The position numbers and the translations under genes were made by a program. A stretch of 64,000 nucleotides of DNA from the NCBI RefSeq assembly GCF_002937075.1, contig NZ_NHSJ01000036.1:1-64000 (forward strand), in the 5' to 3' direction. Origin of the DNA: Rhodoblastus sphagnicola. GTDB lineage: Bacteria; Pseudomonadota; Alphaproteobacteria; Rhizobiales; Beijerinckiaceae. Under the pieces are notes generated by a model that had not been told where the DNA came from, did not search any database, and saw nothing but the letters and a program-made list of their open reading frames with translations. The stretch's first letter is position 1. The number at the start of each line of letters is the position of its first letter. Below are positions 46,105-54,129 of this stretch, one piece after another.

Positions 46105-46140
46105 TGATATTGCTATCAATATAAAGGTAATGATATCATT
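46105..46140. promoter_or_regulatory. Candidate FitA operator, two palindromes
   Basis: Two inverted repeats lie directly upstream of the antitoxin gene: TGATA-TTGC-TATCA at 46105-46118 and AATGATATCATT at 46129-46140, about two turns of the helix apart (24 bases centre to centre). FitA binds paired TGATAG-like half-sites near its own promoter. The surrounding DNA is AT-rich, as in a promoter. Confidence 0.55.
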
Positions 46141-46217
46141 GCGCAAGGTCGCCCGCTCGGCGCAGCGGCGGCTTTGCTTCAGCCTCTCAAGTTTGCGGTC
46201 CCGGCATCGCGCCCCGC

Positions 46218-46424
46218 GAAAACGAGCCTTGCGCGCTGCTGGACGTCAACGGATTCCATAGGGGCCTGGCGGCCTTCCTCGACAACGTCGTCGAGGAGGC
46301 TTTACTGAAGCCCGTTCACCGCGACATGCTGATCGTCGAACGCGAGGCGATCCCGTTGCTGGCCGCCTTGCACGCCTGTCGGGCGCCGCAGGCGACAAAA
46401 TGGATCGCCGCGACCCCGGCGTGA
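46218..46424 (+). pseudogene. C-terminal fragment of LOG-family protein
   Basis: About 68 residues match the end of a LOG (TIGR00730) phosphoribohydrolase: ENEPCALLDVNGFHRGLAA, FLDNVVEEALLKPVHRDMLI and ACRAPQATKWIA, followed by a stop. The catalytic N-terminal part (PGGxGTxxE region) is missing and there is no ribosome site. It is a relic between the FitAB operator and napC. Confidence 0.7.
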
Positions 46425-46470
46425 CGCCGGATGACGCCACGCCTGGGCCGATCGGGCGCGCCCGCTCCGT

Positions 46471-47184
46471 TCAATGCGAGGCGGCGCCAGCCTCCTTGTC
46501 ACGCAGCGCTTTAAGGAAAGCTTCGACCGCCTCGCCCTTGCCGGCCAGCTCGTCATCCAGCGCCTCCGCCGCCTCTGCGGCCTTATCAGGCAGGCGGTGG
46601 GCTATGCCCTGGTGGCAGTCGATGCAGGTCTTGCCGGCGGCGAAAGCCGCCTTGTGTCGTTCGGCCGAGGCCTTCGCCTGCGCCGAAAAGTCCATATGCG
46701 TGAAGTCGTGGCAATTGCGACATTCGCGGCTGTTGGTGGTTTTCATTCGCCGCCATTCGTTCACGGCGAGTTCGAGCCGGTGCGCGGCGAATTTCTCGGG
46801 CGTATCGATCGTGCCGAGCAGCTTGTGCGGCAATTCGTGGAACAGGGTTCCGATCTTGCGCGTGATCTTCCAGACCCAGGCGTGAGGCACGTGGCAATCC
46901 GCACAAGTGGCGCGCACGCCGGTGCGGTTGCTGTCGTGGATCGTGCCGCGCAATTCCTGATAGACGTTGTCTCTCATCTCGTGACAGGAGATGCAGAATG
47001 TTTCGCGGTCGGCCAGGTCCAGCGCGGTGTTGAACCCACCCCAAAAGATCACGCCGGCGGCGAAGCCGACAACCAGAATCCCGCCCAGAGACCAGCGCGC
47101 TGTCGGCGACCGGAGCTGTCGCCACACAGACGCAAGCCGGCCGCTCCAATTCTGCCGCCCATCTCCTTTCTCCGACTCAGTCAT
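46471..47184 (-). CDS. napC: NapC/NirT-family tetraheme cytochrome c
   Basis: A 237-residue membrane-anchored c-type cytochrome. One membrane helix lies at about 32-52. Four CXXCH heme motifs are CISCH (64-68), CADCH (94-98), CRNCH (155-159) and CIDCH (187-191). NapC proteins take electrons from quinol and pass them to periplasmic nitrate reductase NapAB. The start overlaps the end of the upstream napB-like gene by eight bases. No napA, napD or napE is present in this window, so this is only the electron-transfer tail of a nap cluster. Confidence 0.88.
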   Translation of the reverse strand: MTESEKGDGRQNWSGRLASVWRQLRSPTARWSLGGILVVGFAAGVIFWGGFNTALDLADRETFCISCHEMRDNVYQELRGTIHDSNRTGVRATCADCHVPHAWVWKITRKIGTLFHELPHKLLGTIDTPEKFAAHRLELAVNEWRRMKTTNSRECRNCHDFTHMDFSAQAKASAERHKAAFAAGKTCIDCHQGIAHRLPDKAAEAAEALDDELAGKGEAVEAFLKALRDKEAGAASH

Positions 47185-47521
47185 GACGGCCTCCGGGTGC
47201 GGCGGGAAGCGGTTTGGCGTCGGCGGTCGGCCGATGACATTGGGTGCAGTTCACGCGCGTCGCAAGGATCCTGTCGAGGCGGACGCCGTCGCGATGCAGG
47301 TAATGATCGTCTGATATTTCGCGCGCGGCCGGCGCCGCCTGGGCGGCCGCGCCATGGCAGGTCAGGCAGTCATTGCCCGTCGCGCCGGTCTTGTACCCAT
47401 CGACCGTGTGGGGAACAGGCGGCGCGCTTGAAGCGGGCTCGCCGCCGGCGCCCGCGAAGGCGGTCAAGGCCATGAGGGCGGCGCCGATGAAGACCAGGCG
47501 CGAGGAGTGCGTTGCGTTCAC
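47177..47521 (-). CDS. napB: NapB-type diheme cytochrome c
   Basis: A 114-residue periplasmic cytochrome. A signal peptide (about residues 1-26, FIGAALMALTAFAGAGG) is followed by PHTVDGYKTGATGNDCLTCH and ATRVNCTQCHRPTADAKPLP, the two CXXCH heme sites at 52-56 and 92-96. NapB is the small subunit of periplasmic nitrate reductase. The start was set at the GTG at 47521, preceded by GGAGAGTTCC, a strong ribosome site; ATGs further upstream lack one. It is shorter than usual for NapB. Its napA partner is absent here. Confidence 0.8.
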   Translation of the reverse strand: MNATHSSRLVFIGAALMALTAFAGAGGEPASSAPPVPHTVDGYKTGATGNDCLTCHGAAAQAAPAAREISDDHYLHRDGVRLDRILATRVNCTQCHRPTADAKPLPAAPGGRHD

Positions 47522-47827
47522 GGAACTCTCCAATATTGCGCGCCCGGCCGGTGTCCGATCATCGGGCGCAACCATCCGATCCATCAGGGGACTCGCGCCG
47601 GCGACGCCTTGGCGAGCGAGAAGCGCCTCATGCGCGCGCAGCCGAAAAGCGGCGTTATCTGTGTTCGATGAGATGGCGCGCGGGCGCGGCCGAACATGCT
47701 TGTCATCTTGAATCCTCTCTCGATCAAACGGAGGCGAATTCGACGGCTGGGCGCGAACATCGACTCCGGAACAGGCCTCATCCTCGCGGATCGAGGGACT
47801 TGTGACGTCAAGTCGCGCCAAGCTATG

Positions 47828-47957
47828 CAACCTTAACAATGGTTGAGGTCAAGGCTGTTTTTCGGGCCGGGAGCGCGCTGGCCTTGGCCAATAATGGCGA
47901 GGCGGACCACCCGCGTGGGCGCAAGATGGAGCTTGATCTCAACCATTGTTCAGGTTG
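47828..47957. promoter_or_regulatory. Twin MerR-type operator-promoters in inverted orientation
   Basis: A 26-base sequence at 47828-47853 recurs inverted at 47932-47957 with two differences. On the minus strand the first reads TTGACCTCAACCATTGTTAA, with dyad ACCTTAAC/GTTGAGGT between -35 TTGACC and a distant -10. The second reads TTGATCTCAACCATTGTTCA on the plus strand. This is the lengthened-spacer layout of MerR-family promoters (metal or redox sensors). No merR gene is nearby. One copy points toward napB, the other toward decayed DNA. Confidence 0.6.
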
Positions 47958-47959
47958 TA

Positions 47960-48310
47960 TCGATGATGCTGGGTCGCGCGCCCGCCTGCGCCGCTGGTCC
48001 TCACGACCCTGACGCTCATTGCCGTGTTCGCCGGCCAGCGTTTCTGGCGGCAGGCGCGGCTCGCGCTCTACGTTGCCTCGGGCGATCCGACGGCGAGCGG
48101 CTCAAGATGGGCGCGTCGAAGAAGTCGCCCTTGAGCTCGGAGTGAGCCGGGCGACGCTCTACCGCCTGATCGCGGCCTATCGTCGAACGCCGACCGTCGA
48201 GGCGCTGGGACCCAGACAGAGAGGGCGGCAGAAGGGAGCGCTCGTTCTCGACAAGGCGCGCCACGACCTGATCCGCAACCCGAACTTAACCGGAGACTTG
48301 TCGGTTGCCG
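47960..48310 (+). pseudogene. Transposase N-terminal fragment and adjoining debris
   Basis: From about 48100 one frame reads VEEVALELGVSRATLYRLIA, AYRRTPTVEALGPRQRGRQK and GALVLDKARHDLI, the first helix-turn-helix domains of a Mu/Tn552-type DDE transposase. It then diverges at about 48290 with no catalytic region. Just upstream a short hydrophobic reading (LVLTTLTLIAVFAGQRFWRQ) hints at a lost membrane-protein gene behind the MerR-type promoter. Confidence 0.55.
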
Positions 48311-48932
48311 CCGAAAGCCGCTCGCTTCCCTACAGCGCTATCGGGAGCGCGCTTCGCAAGCGGCTTTCTCCCGTCGTCCTGCACCATTCACGGGGACACG
48401 ATCCGTTCGCAGCAGAAGATCGGCGTCGATTTTATCCGATTTTGCTCGCCGCTTGCGCCGCTCCACCGGAACGCTCGACGGTTGCATGACATGCGCCTCG
48501 ATCCCGCGCGCCGTAAGCCCCGTTTATGCGCGGATTTTCACCGCCGGCAACATCCGTCGTCATAGTCACCCACACCATTGCAAGAAAGTCATGTAAATTG
48601 TCAGCAGGCCAGCCGCCGCAACTGCGGACACTGCTATAAGGGGGCCGTGCTCATCGCATTTCTCGGCAAGAGATCTAAGAAGGACGGTGCGCCTTTTCCT
48701 GCCCGCGCCAGACCTGGTCATCTACATGCCTCCAAATGATGTCGCGTCGTGTCGAGCCCGTCGGCGACCGCGACCATGGGCGTCTCCATGGGGATGGTTC
48801 CAACCGAGATCCTGGCGGGATAGCCAGCTCAGTCCCATTTCTCGTGCTGTCCCGCGCAATTGTCGCGGAGGTCACGAGTTTGCTCACGCTGTCGCTAAAT
48901 TCCCGCCGATTGCGACCTGCCGTTCGGCGTCA
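48311..48932. other. Gene-free, degenerate stretch
   Basis: About 620 bases with no supported gene, RNA or repeat. The frames present are short and lack family features. It follows the transposase fragment and is probably decayed insertion DNA. Confidence 0.5.
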
Positions 48933-49175
48933 TCAGAACTTGCTGCAATCACGGTTCTCGCGGACGTCGACACCGCCGTCCGTGTGATGATAATTAATGA
49001 TGACCAGTTGACAGCCCGCGTCGTCTCGGTAGCTCCTGACGATTTCATGGCGTCGCCAATCGCCCATGACGTCGCTTGAGACCTCTGAGACTATCGCCGC
49101 GCTCTGGGCCGATGTTTGCGCCGAGGAAAAAGCGGCGAGGCAAAGGACGCCCGCCATTAAGACGAAAACTCTCAT
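48933..49175 (-). CDS. Small secreted hypothetical protein
   Basis: An 80-residue protein with a signal peptide (VFVLMAGVLCLAAFSSAQTS) and a mature part GDWRRHEIVRSYRDDAGCQL, VIINYHHTDGGVDVRENRDC. Two cysteines near 57 and 77 could pair in the periplasm. Proteins of this type are common in Hyphomicrobiales but I know of no function. The start at 49175 follows GGAGCAGTC, a good ribosome site; the longer frame does not fit a secreted protein. Confidence 0.65.
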   Translation of the reverse strand: MRVFVLMAGVLCLAAFSSAQTSAQSAAIVSEVSSDVMGDWRRHEIVRSYRDDAGCQLVIINYHHTDGGVDVRENRDCSKF

Positions 49176-49352
49176 GACTGCTCCATGGAGATCGAGAACG
49201 GGCATCAGCAACTCGACGACTGATAGGCGCCTGCGCGCTGTCGCGAGGACGGCACGCAACAGCCATGGCGGCTTTCACGATACGGTTTTTGACGGGATCG
49301 AAGAGTTTCATCGGCTGCCTCGCAGAGTCTTCATCCCGTTCCGTCACGGCCA

Positions 49353-52283
49353 TTATTCTTCAATGACGAGATCCCGCCAGGCTGGCGTTGTCATTGTATC
49401 GTCAAGGATTTCGCAGGGATGCCCGTCGGCCCAGGCGCGTTTCGCCCCGGGATAGCGGAAGGTGACGCGTTCGGGCGCGGGTCCCGACAGTTTCATCTTG
49501 ACCTTCGCGCCGGACGTGGTTTTCCGCGCGCGAAGGTTCAGGAGACCGAACGCCGTTGGCGCGCCGTTGATGGCGATGCCGTCGTTGTCCCACCAGGCGT
49601 CGGGAACGGCGCGGAACAACGCGAGCGTCCCGCCTTCTTCCCGCACCAGCATCCGACGAATGGCCGTGAAGAATTCGGCTGCGATCCAGGTGTGGGGCAT
49701 ATCGCCAATGTAATCCGGCGCGCGCAAGTCGCCCCACACGACCTCCGCCCATCCCCGCCAGCCTGGAGGACGGCGCGCGCCCAGCATTGTGTTCAAGAGT
49801 CGAAACGCGTCGTCGAAACGCCCGAGCGCGACGAATACGTTCACGTTGCGCAGTTCGTATGGCGAGTAATTCCCGCTGAAGTCGGGCGCCGAGATTGCCG
49901 CCGCGCGCCGAGCGGCGCGGGCGAAAGTCGGCGAAACCAATTCTGGCGGGAGGACGTCCTCGACGCGGCAAGGCTCAAACGCGATGGAGGTGGCTGTCGG
50001 ATCGACGTCTTCTCGGTCGGCCGATCCCGGTATTTCGTTCACGCCCATCGCCGCTGCGGTCGCGCGGATGGAGCGCGTGAGGCATTGTGCGAAGGCGCCC
50101 GCCTGGGCTTCCGCCTCCGTCGCTTTGTCGTCGGCGCCGATTTCTCGCGCGAGATACGCGCAATTGCGCCAGGCGGCCAAGGCGAAATAATCGTCCCAAT
50201 AGCTGAACGACGGTTTGCTGTAGCCTTCGTGACTGATTGAAGGCGCGACAAGGCCGAGAGAGAGCGAGGGGTCGCCTTCCCTGCGCGCGGTGAGGTCCTT
50301 GAGAAAATTCGTCGCGCGAAGGACGGGCTCGAACACCGCTTCCAGGAACGCGCGGTCCCGCGTGATACGATAGACATCGGCGGCGACCAAGACGAATTCA
50401 CCTTGCGCATCGAACTCGATGTCGCCGCCATAACCGTGGTTGACTTGCCCGTCGACGTCCAGAATCGGCGGGACGAGTCCGTTCGGATAGATTCGTTGCG
50501 CATACCACAGGACATAGGTCTTCGCGTCCTCGATCAGTCCGGCCCAGAGCAACGCCAGCGCTTGCGCCGAGCCATCGCGGATCCAGGTTCGGTCGTAGTT
50601 GCGCGGCCCGGGCTTGAAGGCGATCGGCGTGGAATTGACCAGAATGTGAACGATCTGCGCTTCGAGCGTGTCGCCGACCTCGCGGTCGCCGACTTCGAAC
50701 AGGCGCGGTCCAATCTTGTCGCGCCAGGATTGGCGAACGCGATAGCGGGCGTCCTCGAATCCGATGCAGGCGCTCGGCGTGACGCCGTCGCGCATCGGCG
50801 CCGCGACCTTGACGCTGAACGACTCTCCAGGCGCCAGCGCGAATGAAAACTCGAATGCGGCGCTGAGCAGACCGGAGGCGCCGCTCAGCGCCGGAGCGGT
50901 CTGGAGCGGCTGGCGTTCGATCAGCTTGACGATGTCGGCCTTGTCGAAATCGGCGATGGCGCAAAAATCCGGCGCGCGCGAAAACGCGGCGTAAAGCGTT
51001 CCATTGACCCACAAGTCCTGGCCCTTGAGGGCGATGGACGTGGTGGCGGCGTGTCCGCCGTGCTGCCAGTAGGGGTTGATCTGCAAGGGGCGAAGAACCA
51101 GCGTCAGTCCGCCGGATTGCGGGGTTGCCTCATGGTTGCAAATCCGATGTTCGCATCGCAACTGGCCCTCATGCGCGAAGGCGGTGGTGCGACATTCGAG
51201 GCCATGCGTTTCCCAGACGACGCTGGCGATCGGCAACGCTCCATCGTCCAAGGTTTGCGTCAGGCGGGCGGCGCCCGGCGCGCCGCGCAGGACGCCTGCG
51301 CATCGCAGCAGCGGCGCGATCTGTGGCGCGCCGCGCCGCGGCTCGATGGCGCCATATTCGTCGATCAGAGCCTGCTCGCCCTGATCCCATTCTCCGAGCG
51401 CCGTCCAGTACACTTGCCGGCCCAGCAGCGTTTGCGGATAAAGCTCCTCCACGCCGCTGATGGCTGCGCGTTCGAGAGCGCCAATAGGCATGTGGTCCTT
51501 GTTTTGGAGGCGCAGCTTAAGTTCTTGGATGACCGCGCCCGCCGGCGTGTTCGCTTCATGCAATGTCAGGCGGAAATAGCGGCCCGTCGTCGAACGCCAC
51601 CAAAAACTGTCGACCCCGCCGTCTCCGGTTTCTATGCGTCCGACCTCCCGGAACACCTCGCCGTCATCCGAGAGATGCACGGAAAACACGGTCCCAAAAT
51701 CCTCGCCCCATTCGATCAATGCGCCAATGGGGAGCCGAGGGTAGCCGAGATCCACGGTCAGGCTGGCGCCCGTCTTGAGCCGGATCGGGGAGCCGCTGAG
51801 CGCATGGCCTTGGCCTGGTTCGAGGGTGGATGCGGCCTCTTGCGGCGCATAGAGGTTGATCTCGACAATTTCCGGCCCGTGTTCGGGCGGGGGATCGTCG
51901 CTGATGATGCACACGAGCCGAGCGGCGACCGGGGGGAAGGCGAACATGTCCAAGCCACCCTCGCCGTGGCGCGTGCCACACAAAGCGAACCATTTCGTCG
52001 CGTTCGACGCGACGACGCGATAGGTCCGCATCGCTTGATCGCCCCAGTAGATTTCGAGGCCTGCGATGATCGCGATTTCCCCGAGATCGATCTCGAGCCA
52101 GGCGCGTTCTCCTCCCTCCGCCTTCCAGGCCACGCTATACGACCGGTCGGCGGCTCGGTTTGGATCGCCGCTCGACGCAGAGATGCGCCACTGCTGTTTG
52201 GGCGGGACGCCCGACTGCAGCGCGGGCAGCCTTGCGCCGGCGCGCTTGTCCGCCAACGGCGCGATAGGATTTGGCTCGTTCAT
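49353..52283 (-). CDS. Large carbohydrate-active-type protein: F5/8 domains and glycosidase toroid
   Basis: A 976-residue protein. Two discoidin (F5/8 type C) domains occupy about 25-150 (RAWLEIDLGEIAIIAGLEIY) and 165-270 (SLTVDLGYPRLPIGALIEWG). After a linker, an (alpha/alpha)6-type catalytic domain follows, with NYDRTWIRDGSAQALALLWA near 585 and YELRNVNVFVALGRFDDAFR later, as in glucosidase/GH15-GH63-like proteins. No signal peptide is seen, so it may act in the cytoplasm or by another route. The ATG at 52283 overlaps the TetR gene stop by four bases. Substrate unknown. Confidence 0.75.
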   Translation of the reverse strand: MNEPNPIAPLADKRAGARLPALQSGVPPKQQWRISASSGDPNRAADRSYSVAWKAEGGERAWLEIDLGEIAIIAGLEIYWGDQAMRTYRVVASNATKWFALCGTRHGEGGLDMFAFPPVAARLVCIISDDPPPEHGPEIVEINLYAPQEAASTLEPGQGHALSGSPIRLKTGASLTVDLGYPRLPIGALIEWGEDFGTVFSVHLSDDGEVFREVGRIETGDGGVDSFWWRSTTGRYFRLTLHEANTPAGAVIQELKLRLQNKDHMPIGALERAAISGVEELYPQTLLGRQVYWTALGEWDQGEQALIDEYGAIEPRRGAPQIAPLLRCAGVLRGAPGAARLTQTLDDGALPIASVVWETHGLECRTTAFAHEGQLRCEHRICNHEATPQSGGLTLVLRPLQINPYWQHGGHAATTSIALKGQDLWVNGTLYAAFSRAPDFCAIADFDKADIVKLIERQPLQTAPALSGASGLLSAAFEFSFALAPGESFSVKVAAPMRDGVTPSACIGFEDARYRVRQSWRDKIGPRLFEVGDREVGDTLEAQIVHILVNSTPIAFKPGPRNYDRTWIRDGSAQALALLWAGLIEDAKTYVLWYAQRIYPNGLVPPILDVDGQVNHGYGGDIEFDAQGEFVLVAADVYRITRDRAFLEAVFEPVLRATNFLKDLTARREGDPSLSLGLVAPSISHEGYSKPSFSYWDDYFALAAWRNCAYLAREIGADDKATEAEAQAGAFAQCLTRSIRATAAAMGVNEIPGSADREDVDPTATSIAFEPCRVEDVLPPELVSPTFARAARRAAAISAPDFSGNYSPYELRNVNVFVALGRFDDAFRLLNTMLGARRPPGWRGWAEVVWGDLRAPDYIGDMPHTWIAAEFFTAIRRMLVREEGGTLALFRAVPDAWWDNDGIAINGAPTAFGLLNLRARKTTSGAKVKMKLSGPAPERVTFRYPGAKRAWADGHPCEILDDTMTTPAWRDLVIEE

Positions 52284-52927
52284 TCCGATTGCCCCCCCTC
52301 CCCTTCTTTCGCGCCTGGCTTCAGCAAGCCGCGCAACAGCACCTTGCGATGCGTCGAGATGAAGGTGTCGCAATCGATGGCTCTGCGGTTTCCAAATAGA
52401 AGGGACATGATGTTGAGCGAAAGAACCGGAGCGACGACAAACCGCGCGAGTTCGTGGGTGTCGGTCGGTTCGATCTGGCCGGCGGCAATGCCAGCGTCGA
52501 ATCTCTTGCTCAAGCTCTGGAGGATGGGGGCGATGAATTCCGAGTAGTTCTCGTCGACGAATTGGGGGAAGCGATCGGCCTCCGACACCAGCAGGCGCAA
52601 CAGTTCACGAAACTTGTGATGTTCGAATATGAAGTTGTAAAGCCTTGACAATATATAATCTAGGTCGGCAGCAATATCGTCGGTCCATTCCCATTCGTTT
52701 TCCTGAAACTCCTGCGCGAGGGGTGCGCTCAAGCTGGTGATTAGGCTCTCGAACAGCTTTTCCTTGCTTTCGAAATATAAGTAAATCGTCCCCTTGGTGA
52801 CGCCGATGCGCTTGGCGATGTCTTCCAGGCGCGTGGCGCCGTACCCCGTCTTCCTGAACTCATCGAGGGCGGCCTCTAGAATCTGTTCAGGTCGTTCCGC
52901 TTTTTGCTTGGATCGAATGCCAGACAC
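52280..52927 (-). CDS. TetR-family transcriptional regulator
   Basis: A 215-residue TetR-type repressor. The helix-turn-helix reads RPEQILEAALDEFRKTGYGA, TRLEDIAKRIGVTKGTIYLY and FESKEKLFESLI. The C-terminal ligand domain has helices typical of AcrR-like members (FIFEHHKFRELLRLLVSEAD). A 20-base palindrome lies 26 bases upstream of its start, and the same palindrome occurs 7.9 kb away before another operon (separate entries). It is co-transcribed with the glycosidase-like gene. Confidence 0.92.
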   Translation of the reverse strand: MSGIRSKQKAERPEQILEAALDEFRKTGYGATRLEDIAKRIGVTKGTIYLYFESKEKLFESLITSLSAPLAQEFQENEWEWTDDIAADLDYILSRLYNFIFEHHKFRELLRLLVSEADRFPQFVDENYSEFIAPILQSLSKRFDAGIAAGQIEPTDTHELARFVVAPVLSLNIMSLLFGNRRAIDCDTFISTHRKVLLRGLLKPGAKEGEGGQSE

Positions 52928-52952
52928 CCGCTTACCATCCGTTCAAATTTAA

Positions 52953-52972
52953 TTGACTAACGCGTCAGTCAA
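52953..52972. promoter_or_regulatory. TetR-type operator 1
   Basis: The palindrome TTGACTAACGCGTCAGTCAA (one mismatch in dyad symmetry) lies between the divergent tetR and AsmA-like genes. Read toward the AsmA-like gene, TTGACT is 17 bases from AATAGA, so the operator covers a plausible promoter spacer. The near-identical copy at 60832-60851 supports regulation of two operons by one TetR protein. Confidence 0.7.
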
Positions 52973-53186
52973 TGAAATAGATCATGGCATCCGGGAAGGC
53001 AACCCCACGATCGCGATCAAAGCGAAAATCTGGAGGCCATTCCCGGTCGGCGCGGTCGCTGCGCGCACGTCGATGCGCTTAAGAAGGTGAAGTGGACGTT
53101 CTTTCGTTGCCTATCCGCCTTACGCCAAAAAGGAGCCGGATATAGCCCGTGGGTTTTAAGCGGATAATCTCAGTGAGAGAGACACC

Positions 53187-53984
53187 ATGAGGAAAATCTT
53201 CGGACTTACACTTATTTTGCTGCTTTTCTCCTCCATCGCGGCATGGATCTCACTTTCTCGGATCGGACCGTCCATCAAATCCAATATCGAGACTCAGGGC
53301 GCCCTTGCTACCCTGACGCCGGTGCTCATAGGCAGCTTCACGTTCTCGCCCATCACCGGCGCTGGCGCGATGGACGGACTAACCGTAGGCAACCCAGCCG
53401 GGTTTTCCTCGCCCTATGCCGTAACGGTGGATCGCATCGCCATGCAGGTGGAGAGCAGCTCCCTTCTCGGCGGCGGCCCCGTCATGATCGAATCCGTGAC
53501 GGTCATTGCGCCGCGCATCACTTACGAGGCGGATGACCCGACCGCCGTCAGCAATTTGGAGAGCATGAAGAATAACGCCAAGGCCCACGCCGCCAGTTCG
53601 TCCGGCATGCAAGCGGCCAGCGCCATGCGCAAGGTCGTCATCCGCAACCTCACCGTTATGGGAGGGGCGCTTTCCCTCGCCATCCCCGTTGTGGACAGCA
53701 CGCTGACCGTGCCGCTGCCTCCCGTCCATCTCAGCAATATCGGCGCGGACACAGATGGCGCCACGCCGCCTGAAATCGTTCGCGTCATATGCGAGGCCGT
53801 CGCGGACGCAGCCAAGAAGGCGGTTGCCGCCGCCATCGCCAAGAAGGTTGACGCCGCCGTCGACAAGCTCGGCAAGATAGTAAAGCGGCTTGCCAAGGGG
53901 CCGCCTGGCCTTTTGCCAGATCCACCTTCGTTGTATCTGCCGCCTTTGGATCATCTGCGTCCGCTGCCTGCTTTTCCACCGTGA
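53187..53984 (+). CDS. AsmA-like membrane-anchored protein
   Basis: A 265-residue protein with an N-terminal membrane anchor (residues 5-22, FGLTLILLLFSSIAAWIS). The rest resembles AsmA-type repeats: IGSFTFSPITGAGAMDGLTV, GNPAGFSSPYAVTVDRIAMQ, VESSSLLGGGPVMIESVTVI and RKVVIRNLTVMGGALSLAI. A Pro-rich tail (LPDPPSLYLPPLDHLRPLPA) ends it. AsmA-like proteins sit in the envelope and are linked to lipid transport. It starts 214 bases past the TetR-type operator, in the direction that operator's promoter faces, and leads an operon with the degenerate ABC gene. Confidence 0.7.
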   Translation: MRKIFGLTLILLLFSSIAAWISLSRIGPSIKSNIETQGALATLTPVLIGSFTFSPITGAGAMDGLTVGNPAGFSSPYAVTVDRIAMQVESSSLLGGGPVMIESVTVIAPRITYEADDPTAVSNLESMKNNAKAHAASSSGMQAASAMRKVVIRNLTVMGGALSLAIPVVDSTLTVPLPPVHLSNIGADTDGATPPEIVRVICEAVADAAKKAVAAAIAKKVDAAVDKLGKIVKRLAKGPPGLLPDPPSLYLPPLDHLRPLPAFPP

Positions 53985-54129
53985 CGAGGTCTGACCTCTT
54001 TCGTGGGGCTGTCATTGACATCTATGTCCAACGACGAACTGCAGGAATTGGTGACGCTCACTGACGTTCTCAGACGCTACGACCTGCCATTCCCATAGGG
54101 CTCGCCGAGCAGCAACCGAAGACGAGGCG

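Noticed and set aside
47522-47839. Open frame extending upstream of napB
   Set aside because: The translation has no signal peptide or family match, and the GTG at 47521 has a strong ribosome site; the extension is treated as leader.
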